Source of the DNA: CBDDDW01 sp965226805
Lineage (GTDB): Bacteria; Chloroflexota; Dehalococcoidia; Lucifugimonadales; JAGWBF01
Direction of reading: 5' to 3'
NCBI GenBank assembly: GCA_965226805.1
Contig: CBDDDW010000030.1
Span: 248,001-312,000 of the forward strand
Length of the DNA stretch: 64,000 nt
Below are positions 43,925 to 53,110 of this stretch, piece after piece (the first letter of the stretch is position 1; the number at the start of each line of letters is the position of its first letter). A model generated the notes under the pieces. The model saw nothing but the letters and a program-made list of their open reading frames with translations, was not told where the DNA came from and did not search any database. Both the position numbers and the translations under genes were made by a program.

Positions 43925-44737
43925 TCAGCCTCCGGTGTTCAAGGGTGCGGCGCGACGGCCAAAAGATAGGCTCACTGGGCTAGTTACCAGAGAGGTATCA
44001 CAGACACCTATTTGATTGCCTTGGAAGGGCATCTGGCTCCAAATTTGGCCATCTAGGGTTCGACCTCCAGCCTTGCTGGTCCTGCCTCCCCATTGCTTGA
44101 AGAAATATGCGACTCCGGCCTCAAGGCATTGATCGCGTATGTCCGTCGCCCAAGACGCATCCATGGGCCTTGCCCTCCGCCCACTCTCACCCCCAACAAT
44201 CACCCAATGGATTCCTCGCAAGTCGAGAGTGACTGGTTTCAGGAGCGGCTCGCACGAAAGAAAACGGACCGCTGCCGGTATCTCTTGAAGAACGGGGATT
44301 CGGCGGTCTGCCCAATACTGATTCTCTACAGAGACACCTGCCCATACGTTGATTGGCCAACTTTTACTCGCATTCGTCGTCTGGGTGTATTCGAACATCC
44401 TCTGAGGCCGTTTCGTCAGAACCTGAAACGTATGACTGCTGCAAGACTTCATTACCTCTAACACCTCGGCGACAAAGCTAAACGGAATTTCTTCATGGAA
44501 CAGGTCGCTCATGCTGTTCACGAAAACCATGCGAGGTGTTCGCCAACGCTCCGGCTGCCTCAGACGATCCGGATGAAGCCGTATAGTTGTCTTCCCAGGC
44601 AGGAATGGGCCACCTCGCTTGTATCGTAGTGTGATGGCCTCTGCGTAACAGTGCGCACAGCCTGGGCTGACTTTGGTGCAACCGGTGACGGGGTTCCACG
44701 TTGCGTCCGTCCATTCTATGCCAGTTTTATCTGCCAT
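43925..44737 (-). CDS. Three-Cys-motif protein (DUF5131, phage Gp37/Gp68-like)
   Basis: A 270-residue protein. MADKTGIEWTDATWNPVTGCTKVSPGCAHCYAE carries the three cysteines in a radical-SAM-like arrangement (C-x7-C-x2-C). PERWRTPRMVFVNSMSDLFHEEIPF, FQVLTKRPQRM and WAGVSVENQYWADRRIPVLQEI follow, and the C-terminal block HWVIVGGESGRRARPM is typical. The ATG at 44737 is preferred over a start 18 bases upstream because the family begins there. It forms a two-gene operon with TcmP. Related genes occur on phages and mobile DNA. Confidence 0.87.
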   Translation of the reverse strand: MADKTGIEWTDATWNPVTGCTKVSPGCAHCYAEAITLRYKRGGPFLPGKTTIRLHPDRLRQPERWRTPRMVFVNSMSDLFHEEIPFSFVAEVLEVMKSCSSHTFQVLTKRPQRMFEYTQTTNASKSWPINVWAGVSVENQYWADRRIPVLQEIPAAVRFLSCEPLLKPVTLDLRGIHWVIVGGESGRRARPMDASWATDIRDQCLEAGVAYFFKQWGGRTSKAGGRTLDGQIWSQMPFQGNQIGVCDTSLVTSPVSLSFGRRAAPLNTGG

Positions 44738-44897
44738 CGTTCTAGATAATAGCACAAGTATTGGAGAAAGTCTAGAACATTTGTCTCAATGCCATCTCAT
44801 GTTCAATCTGCTTCCCCGTGTAAACGATTTGAATAAGGCCCTGCAGTCTGGTATCGTGAGAATAGCAAACCTATTTGTCAATCCGAAGAGCCACACG

Positions 44898-46037
44898 ATG
44901 AAGGAAGTAATTCAAGAGGCGGTACGACTCGCCCGGCAGAATGAGCCCAGCGTCCTCGCCACGGTAGTCAGGACCAAGGGCTCGACGCCTCAGAAGCCGG
45001 GGGCCAAGCTCCTGGTCCGGAAGGACGGCAGCGGCGTGGGCACGCTGGGCGGTGGATGCGTGGAGGGGGACATCTGGTTCGCCGCCAAGGAGATCCTCCG
45101 CCGCGAGGGTGGCCCCGAGTTCCGCGACTACTACCTCAACGAAGACATCGCGGCCAGAGACGGGCTGGTATGCGGCGGCACCATGTATTTCTTCATCGAG
45201 CCCATCTGGGACCCCCGGGAGTTCCTTCCCTTCGGCACGGAGATGGTGGACGCATACGAGACGGGCAGGCCTTTGGGCATGGCGACATTGGTGAGAGCCG
45301 ACTCGGCTGGCCGATGGACGCCCGGCGCGAAGATTCTGGTGCGCAAGGACGGCTCCACCTACGGGTCTCTTGGAGACCCCGAGCTGGACCGGCTCGGCGC
45401 GGAGGCGGCCCGACGGGTGGCGGACCTGGGCACCAACCAGCACATCGTGACCCATGACGGGGTCGAGATTTACGCCGAAGGCTTCACCACCCCTCCCACT
45501 CTGGTACTCATGGGCGGAGGTCACGTCGCCAAGGCCACCTACGCCCTCGCCCGCTCGCTGGGCTATCGAGTGTACGTGGTGGACGACCGGGTGGAGTTCG
45601 CCAATAAAGAACGCTTCCCTGAGGCCGCGGATACTCTGGTGGTTCCCGACTACTCCGTAGGTCTCGACCAGATTCCCATAAACGCTAACACCTCCATCGT
45701 GATAGCCACCCGTGGCCACTGGTTCGACGACATTGCCCTAGAGGCGGCGGTCCGCACGCCTGCCAGGTACGTTGGTCTGCTTGGCAGCAGGCGCAAGACG
45801 ATCCTCATATACCAGCGCCTCGTACAACTGGGGATACCGGCCGAGCGGCTGCGGGACGTACACGCCCCCGTGGGGCTGGCTATAGGCGCCCTTACTCCAG
45901 AAGAGCTGGCTGTGAGCATCATGTCGGAAATCATCATGACCCGACATGGTGGGTCGGGCGGCCCTATGACGATGGACGATGACTACTTCAACCGGGCAGT
46001 AACCAAAGCTATGACCGCCGGCGCCCTGACCGACTAG
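44898..46037 (+). CDS. XdhC-family molybdenum cofactor maturation protein
   Basis: A 379-residue XdhC/CoxI protein. The N-terminal XdhC domain has SVLATVVRTKGSTPQKPGAKLLVRKDGSGVGTLGGGCVEG; the C-terminal Rossmann domain has LVLMGGGHVAKATYALARSLGYRVYVVDDR, IATRGHWFDDIAL and YVGLLGSRRKT. Its role is to sulfurate and insert the molybdenum cofactor in xanthine dehydrogenase-type enzymes. The ATG at 44898 after GAAGAG is chosen; an upstream in-frame ORF overlaps the divergent gene and has no homology. No xanthine or CO dehydrogenase genes are in the window. Confidence 0.92.
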   Translation: MKEVIQEAVRLARQNEPSVLATVVRTKGSTPQKPGAKLLVRKDGSGVGTLGGGCVEGDIWFAAKEILRREGGPEFRDYYLNEDIAARDGLVCGGTMYFFIEPIWDPREFLPFGTEMVDAYETGRPLGMATLVRADSAGRWTPGAKILVRKDGSTYGSLGDPELDRLGAEAARRVADLGTNQHIVTHDGVEIYAEGFTTPPTLVLMGGGHVAKATYALARSLGYRVYVVDDRVEFANKERFPEAADTLVVPDYSVGLDQIPINANTSIVIATRGHWFDDIALEAAVRTPARYVGLLGSRRKTILIYQRLVQLGIPAERLRDVHAPVGLAIGALTPEELAVSIMSEIIMTRHGGSGGPMTMDDDYFNRAVTKAMTAGALTD

Positions 46038-46045
46038 GGGAGGGG

Positions 46046-46690
46046 GTGGAGGACGTAGCCGGCCTTCTCCTGGCCGCGGGGCAGTCCACCCGCATGGGAG
46101 AGCCCAAGGCACTACTCCCCTGGCACGGTATTCCCCTCATTGAGCATCAATTAAGCACCCTTGCGTCGGCGGACGTCTCGCCGGTCATGGTGGTACTGGG
46201 GCATCAATTCGAGAGGTTGGAGTCCCTGGTCAGGGGCCGGGCGGGGGTCAAGTGCGTCCACAACCCGGATTTCAGACACGGCAAGACCACCTCCATCAAA
46301 GCGGGGCTCCGCGCCCTTCAAGGAACTCTGGATTCCTCAACGCCACCCTCCTCTGATGTAGCCTCGGTACTTGTTTTGAGCGTGGACCAGCCCCGCTCGA
46401 CCGACACCATCCGACGGATCATCGAGGAGCACCTCCGTCCCCAGGAAGAGGGGCCACTGGATAGCTCCCACCGCATCACGGTCCCTACCTTCGATGGTAA
46501 GGGCGGCCACCCCATAGTCCTGTCCATGTCTCTCATGGACGAGCTTCTGGAGATTTCCGAGGAGACGCAAGGACTCAAGGCCGTAGTACGCCGGCACCTA
46601 AACGAAACCCGGCGGGTGGAGGTTGACACTCCCGAGATACTCCTGGACCTGAACACCCCCGAGGACTATCGCGACGCCATGGAAATGTGA
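46046..46690 (+). CDS. mocA: MobA-like nucleotidyltransferase (MocA type)
   Basis: A 214-residue protein that would transfer CMP or GMP to molybdopterin. AGLLLAAGQSTRMGEPKALLPWHGIPLIEHQL is the NTP-binding start, SVDQPRSTDTI the metal-binding region, and GHPIVLSMSLMDELL follows. MocA (cytidylyltransferase) is more likely than MobA because it sits eight bases after xdhC, a common arrangement in cytosine-type cofactor systems. Start is GTG preceded by AGGGGAGGG. Confidence 0.87.
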   Translation: MEDVAGLLLAAGQSTRMGEPKALLPWHGIPLIEHQLSTLASADVSPVMVVLGHQFERLESLVRGRAGVKCVHNPDFRHGKTTSIKAGLRALQGTLDSSTPPSSDVASVLVLSVDQPRSTDTIRRIIEEHLRPQEEGPLDSSHRITVPTFDGKGGHPIVLSMSLMDELLEISEETQGLKAVVRRHLNETRRVEVDTPEILLDLNTPEDYRDAMEM

Positions 46691-47134
46691 CCTCGTCGGG
46701 GAAGACGTTAGGAGCCAACATTGGTATTTAGTCCCGACGATTCTTTCCCGTGCTCCTCATACCTATTGACTACTCGCCAATCATCCTTCCGGCCGATGCA
46801 CTTCCCCCTGAATGTGACTAATCTTCTCTTGACCAGCCTCTAAGACGCCGATACACTTAGGCGCGCCCGGACCGTAACATCGGGCATTGGGAACAACGGG
46901 ACCTTCAGACGCGAGGAGCCGTGGGCCTTCGTACCTACCAGGATGGGCCCCAGAGCTCATTTCGAGAGAGGCACTCACCATTAGAATTCAGTCAAGGGAG
47001 CCCGAGGCACAATCCGCCAACCGTCAAAAACAAGGCAAGGGCGAATATCAGACCGGAAGAGGGTCAGGGGGGATGGTCGACAAAGGTTTTCCTTACCCGT
47101 CCGGTAAACAAATTCCTTGCTGGGAGTGGAATGC
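46691..47134. other. Intergenic region with no recognised gene
   Basis: Lies between mocA and the ABC transporter genes. Near 47064-47084 the bases GGGGGGATGGTCGACAAAG match the right part of family B elements, so a decayed copy may be present. The ABC promoter should be here. Confidence 0.5.
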
Positions 47135-47890
47135 ATGAAAGACGCGATCATCGTAGCCAAGGGTATCTACAAGACCTACGACACTGGGAAGGTTAGAGTA
47201 GAGGCCCTCCGGGGGGTAGACCTTGAGGTTACGAGCGGAGAGATGGTCGCGATCATGGGGCCCAGCGGCTGCGGGAAGACTACCCTCCTCAACTGCCTCT
47301 CGGGTCTCGACTCCACCGACCAGGGCGAGATATGGATAGATGGCAGCGAGCTGCACAAACTCCCAGACGACCAGCGCAGCGATTACCGGGCTCGCCGCAT
47401 GGGGTTCGTGTTCCAGCTATACAACCTCTTGCCGGTGCTAAAAGCCGTCGAGAACGTGGAGCTGCCGCTGCTGGTCTCGGGCGTGAACTCACGGCAGGCC
47501 CGCAAGGCCTCCATGGAGATGCTGGAGAACGTGGGGCTCCAGGACTGGGCCAACCATCTCCCAGGGGAGCTCTCGGGAGGCCAGCGCCAGCGGGTGACCA
47601 TAGCCAGGGCCCTGGTGAACAATCCCGCCATCGTCTGGGCCGATGAACCCACAGGCGACCTGGACAGCGAGACCGCCAACGAGATCGTCGACCTGATGTG
47701 CGACCTTAACCGCACTAACGGGCAGACCTTCGTCCTGGTGACCCACGCCCTTGAAGTTGGACAGCGTGCCCACCGCATCGTCGGTATGCGTGACGGACGC
47801 ATCGTGACGGACGGAGCGGGACTGGAGTCCCCCCGCGGCGAACAGGGGCAGGTCCAGACAGCGGCTTCCCCCGCAGACGGGGAGAATTAA
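47135..47890 (+). CDS. ABC transporter ATP-binding protein (LolD/MacB type)
   Basis: A 251-residue ATPase. Walker A GPSGCGKTTLLN, signature LSGGQRQRVTIARAL, Walker B IVWADEPTGDLDSE and the H-loop VTHALEV are all present. It resembles LolD/MacB/FtsE-type exporters. I start at the ATG at 47135, where the family begins; an upstream in-frame start adds six residues. The last base of its TAA is the first base of the next gene's ATG, so the two form a complex. Confidence 0.93.
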   Translation: MKDAIIVAKGIYKTYDTGKVRVEALRGVDLEVTSGEMVAIMGPSGCGKTTLLNCLSGLDSTDQGEIWIDGSELHKLPDDQRSDYRARRMGFVFQLYNLLPVLKAVENVELPLLVSGVNSRQARKASMEMLENVGLQDWANHLPGELSGGQRQRVTIARALVNNPAIVWADEPTGDLDSETANEIVDLMCDLNRTNGQTFVLVTHALEVGQRAHRIVGMRDGRIVTDGAGLESPRGEQGQVQTAASPADGEN

Positions 47891-50800
47891 TGGAAGAGCT
47901 GTTCGGCGTTCCGATGAACGGGATCATGGCCGTCCTTCTGGTCATCTTTATATCCATAATGGCAGTTGTAGTCGTGATGGCATGGCGCAACCGGATCATG
48001 CTGAAGCTTGGCCTGCGGAATATCCCCAGGCGCCGGGGCCAGAGCGTGATGATCGTGGTCGGATCGATGCTCAGCGCCGTGATAATCGCCTCCGCCTTCG
48101 GCATCGGCGATACCATAAGTTTCTCCATCCGGGACGACGCTATAAAGGACCTGGGCACCATAGACGAAGTCCTCGTCTATACCCGTGACGCGGAAAACTT
48201 CGGCCAGGGTGGTCCGCCATACTTCCTGCGAGCCCGTTTCGACGAGCTGGCGCTGGAGTTTTCCGACTTCGACTCCATCGACGGCATGCTCCCTTACATA
48301 GCGCAAACGGTCCCTGTACTGAATACCGTTACATCCCTGACCGAGGGCCAGGCCAGAGTCACCGCCCCGGACCCGGAGTACTTCGACGGCTTTTGGCCTC
48401 TCGTGTCGGTCTCAGGAGGGCAGGTCCTCCTCCAGGACCTATCGGACAACGGCGTCTACGTCAACGATAAAGCGGCGGAAGAGCTGGATGCTGAGGTGGG
48501 GCACACGCTTAGTCTTTTCCTCGGAGACGAGCGCGTCCCGGTCCGAGTCCAAGGAATCGTCGAGAGCAACGGCATCGGCGGCAGGGACCCCACGATCTTG
48601 ATGACACTGGAACTGGCCCAGCGCTTCTTTGAAGCGCCCGGCCAAATAAACGCCATCGCCATCTCCAACCGAGGCGGCGTCAAAGAGGGCGCCGAACTAA
48701 GTGAAGAGGTCACCGAGAAGCTCCGGGTCTTCTTCGCCGACCGCCAGGTCGCGCTCCAGCTCAAGTCCCTCCTCAACCAGGATGGAGTCCTCGATGCCTT
48801 GGCGGACCGCGAGGAGTCGCTGGGCGGAAACATCAAGACCGATGTCTCTCAGCTCAGGAGCGAGCTCCCCAAGGAGGAGCTTTCGGACGCCCTCATCCGG
48901 CTCCTCTCCGACGATGCCGTATCGGACCAGGTCCTGGAGGCCCTAAAGAGAGCCGAGGCCCCCGACATCGCGCGCCAGGCGGACACTCTCTTTCGCGACC
49001 TCGCGGAAATAGAGGTGTTCGAGATCAAGCGGTTCTTGCTGGACATAGCGGACGCGGCCGGCAGCGGGGTCACATCGATCTTCATCCTGTTTGGCCTCTT
49101 CTCAATCGTCGTGGGCATCCTGCTGATATTCCTCATATTCGTGATGCTGGCGGCCGCGCGGCGAACGGACATGGGCATGGCCCGCGCCGTAGGCGCCAAG
49201 CGCAGCCACCTGGTGCAGATGTTTGTGTTCGAGGGGACCGCCTACGACCTGGCAGCTTCAACGTTAGGGACCTCCCTGGGGCTGCTGATAAGCCTGGGGA
49301 TAATAGCGCTGATCAACTCCTTGATCGGGAACTTCGACGAGGAATTCAGGTTTGTCTTTCACATTGAAGCAAGAAGCGTCGTTGTCGCCTTCTGCCTGGG
49401 AATGATAATCACCTTCGCCACGGCCGCCGTGTCCGCCTACCGGGTCAGCCGCATGAACATCGCCGAGGCCGTAAGGGGCCTGCCGGAGACTTTGGTCCTT
49501 AAAGGGGAGGACCCCTTCCTGAGCCGTTTGATGCTGATACCCAAGGCCTTGGTCCAACCCTTCATTTATCAGTGGCAAGCCCTGCGAGACCTAGCCAACT
49601 TTAGATTTTCCCGCTTCTGGCTGGCTCAAGGTGGCGTGGTAATATCGGCTCCGTTCCTCCCTGTCGGATTTTGGATAGCAGTGCTACGTTTCCTCTGGCC
49701 CTATCTACGCCGTGGCTGGCTGACGATCTTGCTCGGCATTCTCCTGGTCTACGTCGGCGTCGGCCCGGCCGACCGGGTGGCGCCCCTCGCCATAGGCTCC
49801 TCCCTGATGATCCTGGGGACAGGGCTTATGCTGCGACTCTTGGTCTCCCGCGTGCCGGCCCTCCTGGAGGTGTTTCCCGGCCTCGTGCTGGCGTCCGGGA
49901 CTGTCCTGCTGGTCCATGGGGGAGTCCGTGGAGAGGTGTTGACCATATTGATCGGTGTGGTGGCCGCCGTCATAGGCGCGGCTATGCTCATGCCCCTTGT
50001 CTTGAATCGGACGGACAGGCGTCCCGAAACGATAAACCGTCTGGCCTTCACCTTCATCGGGGTTATAATACTGGCTTACTGGATGCTGCCATTCGACACT
50101 ATGGAGCCCATAACCGGCGTCCTGGAAGGCGATTTCGAGATGTTCTTCCTGTCCGGCATCTCCATGGTGGCGGCGGCCGTCTGGACCGTCATGTACAATG
50201 CGGACCTGCTGCTCCGGGGCGTCAGCTCCCTCTCTTCCCGGATCGGGAAGCTGCGTCCCGTCCTGGTGACCGCTGTGGCCTACCCCATGAGTACGAAATT
50301 CCGTACCGGGTTGACCGTGGGGATGTTCGCTCTGATTGTCTTCACCATGATAGTGATGTCCCTGATCACCGAAGCCTTCAGCAACACCTTTAATGACCCC
50401 GACCGCGTCTTGGGTGAGTGGGACATCGGAGCAACGGTATCCTTTAACAACCCCATCAGTGACATAAGGGCGGCCCTAGAGGAGAACCCGGAGCTTTCCG
50501 CCGCCGATTTCGAGGCTATCGGTGGCTTCCTTCGGGCGCCCGTGGACGTGCGCCAGCCGGGATCGGATAATCTGCTTTGGAAACGCTACATCTTACAGGC
50601 GAGCGACGACGAGTACCTGGATGCTTCACGCTACGATTTCAGGGTTATCGCCGAGGGTTACGGCGACACCAAGGAGGAGGTCTGGCAGGCCCTGAGGTTA
50701 GACCCAAGGCTCGCGGTCATAGACGCGGCGGCTACTCAGGGAGCGGATGAAGGAATAGGCGACGCTGGTTCCTTCAAACTGGAGGGCGTGTCGATCAATG

Positions 50801-51504
50801 ACAAAAAAATGGACCCCATCGAGATCGAGGTGATGGAACCCCTGTCTGGCGGAGAGCTCCGATACACCATAATAGGGGTGTTGGACTCCGCGGCCGCCGA
50901 CACAGGAATCATCACCTCCAAGGCCGGCGTGGACGAGGCCTTTCCGTCGTTCACGATTCCTTTGACTGACTATCGCTTCAGGGTGGCCGAAGGTGTAGAC
51001 ACAGACGCGGCTTCGAAGAAGCTGGAAGCGGCCTTCCTAGAGCACGGCATGCAGACCGACGTGCTGGCAGAGGTGCTCAAGGACATAGTGTCAACCTTCA
51101 CTTCGTTCTACAATATGCTGACGGCCTACATGGGCCTCGGGATCGTGGTAGGCATAGCTGCCCTCGGCGTGGTCAGCATGCGGGCTGTGGTGGAGCGTCG
51201 CCAGCAGATAGGGGTGTTACGCGCCATAGGCTATCGCCGGGGCATGATACAGCTCAGCTTCTTGCTGGAATCTTCGTTCGTGGCTCTCCTGGGTGTAGCG
51301 CTAGGTGTTGCCCTGGGCACCATCATCTCCATCAACCTGGTGGATGACATTGAGGATGAGCTGGAGGGATTGCGGTTCTCGGTTCCGTGGTTACAGATCA
51401 TCGTCATAATCGCAGCAACCTACGTCTTTTCCATGCTTGCCACCTATCTCCCCGCCCGGCAGGCCTCTCGCACCACACCCGCCGAGGCCCTGAGGTACGA
51501 GTAG
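47890..51504 (+). CDS. Large ABC transporter permease (FtsX/MacB type)
   Basis: A 1204-residue permease. An N-terminal TM is followed by an extracytoplasmic MacB-PCD-like region, then a first FtsX domain (about 395-530) with DMGMARAVGAKRSHLVQMFVFEG. A middle block of six to eight extra TM segments (about 580-790) follows, then a second extracytoplasmic region and a second FtsX domain near the C-terminus with RRQQIGVLRAIGYRRGMIQLSFLLESS and the closing ARQASRTTPAEALRYE. This two-FtsX form exports lipoproteins, lipids or peptides, or transmits force to cell-wall enzymes; the substrate is unknown. It works with the ATPase before it. Confidence 0.9.
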   Translation: MEELFGVPMNGIMAVLLVIFISIMAVVVVMAWRNRIMLKLGLRNIPRRRGQSVMIVVGSMLSAVIIASAFGIGDTISFSIRDDAIKDLGTIDEVLVYTRDAENFGQGGPPYFLRARFDELALEFSDFDSIDGMLPYIAQTVPVLNTVTSLTEGQARVTAPDPEYFDGFWPLVSVSGGQVLLQDLSDNGVYVNDKAAEELDAEVGHTLSLFLGDERVPVRVQGIVESNGIGGRDPTILMTLELAQRFFEAPGQINAIAISNRGGVKEGAELSEEVTEKLRVFFADRQVALQLKSLLNQDGVLDALADREESLGGNIKTDVSQLRSELPKEELSDALIRLLSDDAVSDQVLEALKRAEAPDIARQADTLFRDLAEIEVFEIKRFLLDIADAAGSGVTSIFILFGLFSIVVGILLIFLIFVMLAAARRTDMGMARAVGAKRSHLVQMFVFEGTAYDLAASTLGTSLGLLISLGIIALINSLIGNFDEEFRFVFHIEARSVVVAFCLGMIITFATAAVSAYRVSRMNIAEAVRGLPETLVLKGEDPFLSRLMLIPKALVQPFIYQWQALRDLANFRFSRFWLAQGGVVISAPFLPVGFWIAVLRFLWPYLRRGWLTILLGILLVYVGVGPADRVAPLAIGSSLMILGTGLMLRLLVSRVPALLEVFPGLVLASGTVLLVHGGVRGEVLTILIGVVAAVIGAAMLMPLVLNRTDRRPETINRLAFTFIGVIILAYWMLPFDTMEPITGVLEGDFEMFFLSGISMVAAAVWTVMYNADLLLRGVSSLSSRIGKLRPVLVTAVAYPMSTKFRTGLTVGMFALIVFTMIVMSLITEAFSNTFNDPDRVLGEWDIGATVSFNNPISDIRAALEENPELSAADFEAIGGFLRAPVDVRQPGSDNLLWKRYILQASDDEYLDASRYDFRVIAEGYGDTKEEVWQALRLDPRLAVIDAAATQGADEGIGDAGSFKLEGVSINDKKMDPIEIEVMEPLSGGELRYTIIGVLDSAAADTGIITSKAGVDEAFPSFTIPLTDYRFRVAEGVDTDAASKKLEAAFLEHGMQTDVLAEVLKDIVSTFTSFYNMLTAYMGLGIVVGIAALGVVSMRAVVERRQQIGVLRAIGYRRGMIQLSFLLESSFVALLGVALGVALGTIISINLVDDIEDELEGLRFSVPWLQIIVIIAATYVFSMLATYLPARQASRTTPAEALRYE

Positions 51505-51506
51505 GC

Positions 51507-52862
51507 ATGATCCAGCGAAACGCGGCGTCGATACTCCACGTGAAAGTGAGCGCAAAAACCTTGAAGCGTGCATTAGGCTTGGTCTTAATCGGCATCTTGG
51601 CTACGATTTTTGCGGCATGCGGCCCTGCCGATGCCACCCCAACTTCAGCTCCAACTCCCACACCAACGGCGCTCCCCGCAGCCTCTCCCACATCCACGCC
51701 TACCCACACCCCCTTTCCTGCCTCCGTACCTACCCACACTCCCTCTCCTGCCTCCGCACCTACCCACACTCCCTCTCCCGCCTCCGTACCTACCCACACT
51801 CCCTCTCCTGCCTCCGCACCTACCCACACTCCCTCTCCCGCCTCCGCACCTACCCACACCCCCGGGCCTACTCCTACGACGGCGCCTACTCCGACTCCGA
51901 TCCCATTGCCCCAGACGGGTGTCGGCACGCCAGTGCCCATTGTCGGAGCACTGCACATCCCTGACGATCAGAGTTTCGCCGAATATAACTCGGTCCCTCC
52001 CACGTCAGGTTCTCACTGGGACCGGCCTGCGAGGTGCGGCAGCTACGACGATGAGCTCCCCGACGAGCGGGTAGTCCACAACCTGGAGCACGGCCAGGTG
52101 GTCATCAGCTACAATCTTCCATTAGCCGAGGACGTCCAAGAGCTCAAGCAGCTGATCGAAGACCTTCCGGGGTCCGAGATGTGGACTGTGATGCGGCCAT
52201 ACTCCAAGATTGACCCGGGAACCGTAGCCATGACCGCCTGGGGCGTAATGGACCTGATCCCGGGTGTGGACGAGGCCCGGATCAAAGCTTTCTATAGCGC
52301 CTACGCCCGCAACCGCCACAGCCAGGAGACTTCTAGCGCGGGGCCTATCCGGTGCGGCCTACCGGGGATGACGATCAAGGAAGAGAACAAATACATAGCC
52401 ACGATAAACACCAACCAAGGACCCATTGTCCTGGAGCTGTTCCCGATGGAGGCTCCCCGGACCGTCAACAACTTCGTTGCCTTGGCCAGGGAAGGTTTTT
52501 ACGACGGGACGATTATCCACCGTGTAATAGCGGGCTTCATGTTTCAGGGGGGCGACCCTACCGGTACCGGTAGAGGTGGGCCCGGGTACAGGTTCGAGGA
52601 CGAAATCGTCGACACCCTGGTTTTCGACAGGGCCGGTCTCCTGGCCATGGCGAATTCGGGCCAGCCGGTGACCAACGGAAGCCAGTTCTTCATCACCCTG
52701 GCGCCAACTCCCTGGCTAGACGGCCTTCACACTATCTTTGGGCAAGTAATCGAGGGTACCTCTGTAGTGGACGAAATCTCCGCGGTACGTACGGGTGCCG
52801 CAGACAGGCCCGTGAGCGACGTGGTCATCGAGGGTATTGTCATCCAGGAGACCACTCCGTAG
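51507..52862 (+). CDS. Lipoprotein with Pro/Thr repeats, DUF3105 and cyclophilin domains
   Basis: A 451-residue protein. A lipobox (IFAAC, Cys about 38) is followed by a Thr/Pro/Ser-rich linker with about six THTPSPASAP-like decapeptide repeats (51690-51870). A DUF3105 domain comes next (HIPDDQSFAEYNSVPPTSGSHW and VHNLEHGQVVISYN), then a cyclophilin-type peptidyl-prolyl isomerase domain (IVLELFPMEAPRTVNNFVALAREGFYDGTIIHRVI, MFQGGDPTGTGRGGPGYRFEDE, NGSQFFITL). The Arg and Phe/Gln of the active site (HRVI, FMFQGGD) are present. Probably a surface folding helper. It starts two bases after the permease stop, so likely the same operon. Confidence 0.88.
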   Translation: MIQRNAASILHVKVSAKTLKRALGLVLIGILATIFAACGPADATPTSAPTPTPTALPAASPTSTPTHTPFPASVPTHTPSPASAPTHTPSPASVPTHTPSPASAPTHTPSPASAPTHTPGPTPTTAPTPTPIPLPQTGVGTPVPIVGALHIPDDQSFAEYNSVPPTSGSHWDRPARCGSYDDELPDERVVHNLEHGQVVISYNLPLAEDVQELKQLIEDLPGSEMWTVMRPYSKIDPGTVAMTAWGVMDLIPGVDEARIKAFYSAYARNRHSQETSSAGPIRCGLPGMTIKEENKYIATINTNQGPIVLELFPMEAPRTVNNFVALAREGFYDGTIIHRVIAGFMFQGGDPTGTGRGGPGYRFEDEIVDTLVFDRAGLLAMANSGQPVTNGSQFFITLAPTPWLDGLHTIFGQVIEGTSVVDEISAVRTGAADRPVSDVVIEGIVIQETTP

Positions 52863-52895
52863 CCCTAAAGCTGGGCTCGAACGGGAGCGGGCAGC

Positions 52896-53068
52896 CTAGC
52901 AGGCTGCAGAAAAAAGGGGTGTGCCGAGGGGCGAAGCCCCTGTGCCGGGAGTCTGAGAGTGTCACTCAGATATAAGTTTTTCCCCTTTCCTGGCCAGGCA
53001 TGTCCTGAGCCTGCCGAAGGGAAGGGGAACAGGGGGATGGTCGAAAGAGTTTTTCAGCACCCTGTTAG
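52896..53068. repeat. MITE-like element, family B copy 2
   Basis: Left end CTAGCAGGCTGCAGAAAAA; reverse complement of the right end CTAACAGGGTGCTGAAAAA, so the termini are a near-perfect 19-base inverted repeat (four differences). Interior blocks GGGGCGAAGCCCC, GCCGGGAGTCTGAG, CAGATATAAGTTT and GGGGGATGGTCGAAA are shared with 39544-39697. It lies between two genes on the same strand. Confidence 0.8.
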
Positions 53069-53070
53069 TG

Positions 53071-53076
53071 TATAAT
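53071..53076 (+). promoter_or_regulatory. TATAAT -10 box next to the MITE end
   Basis: TATAAT begins three bases after the family B element, about 35 bases before the next gene. A -35 would fall inside the element's right terminus (TTTTTCAGC region), where the match to TTGACA is weak. The element may contribute to this promoter. Confidence 0.35.
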
Positions 53077-53110
53077 TCAGGTAGAATTACGTGGTTCTGA
53101 CGGAGGGGAC

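Noticed and set aside
44673..44897. 75-codon N-terminal extension of the XdhC gene
   Set aside because: It overlaps the divergent three-Cys gene and has no XdhC similarity; a ribosome binding site precedes the ATG at 44898.
51690..51870. Regular 30-base repeats resembling a CRISPR array
   Set aside because: They are in frame within a lipoprotein, encode a THTPSPASAP-like linker, and have no unique spacers.
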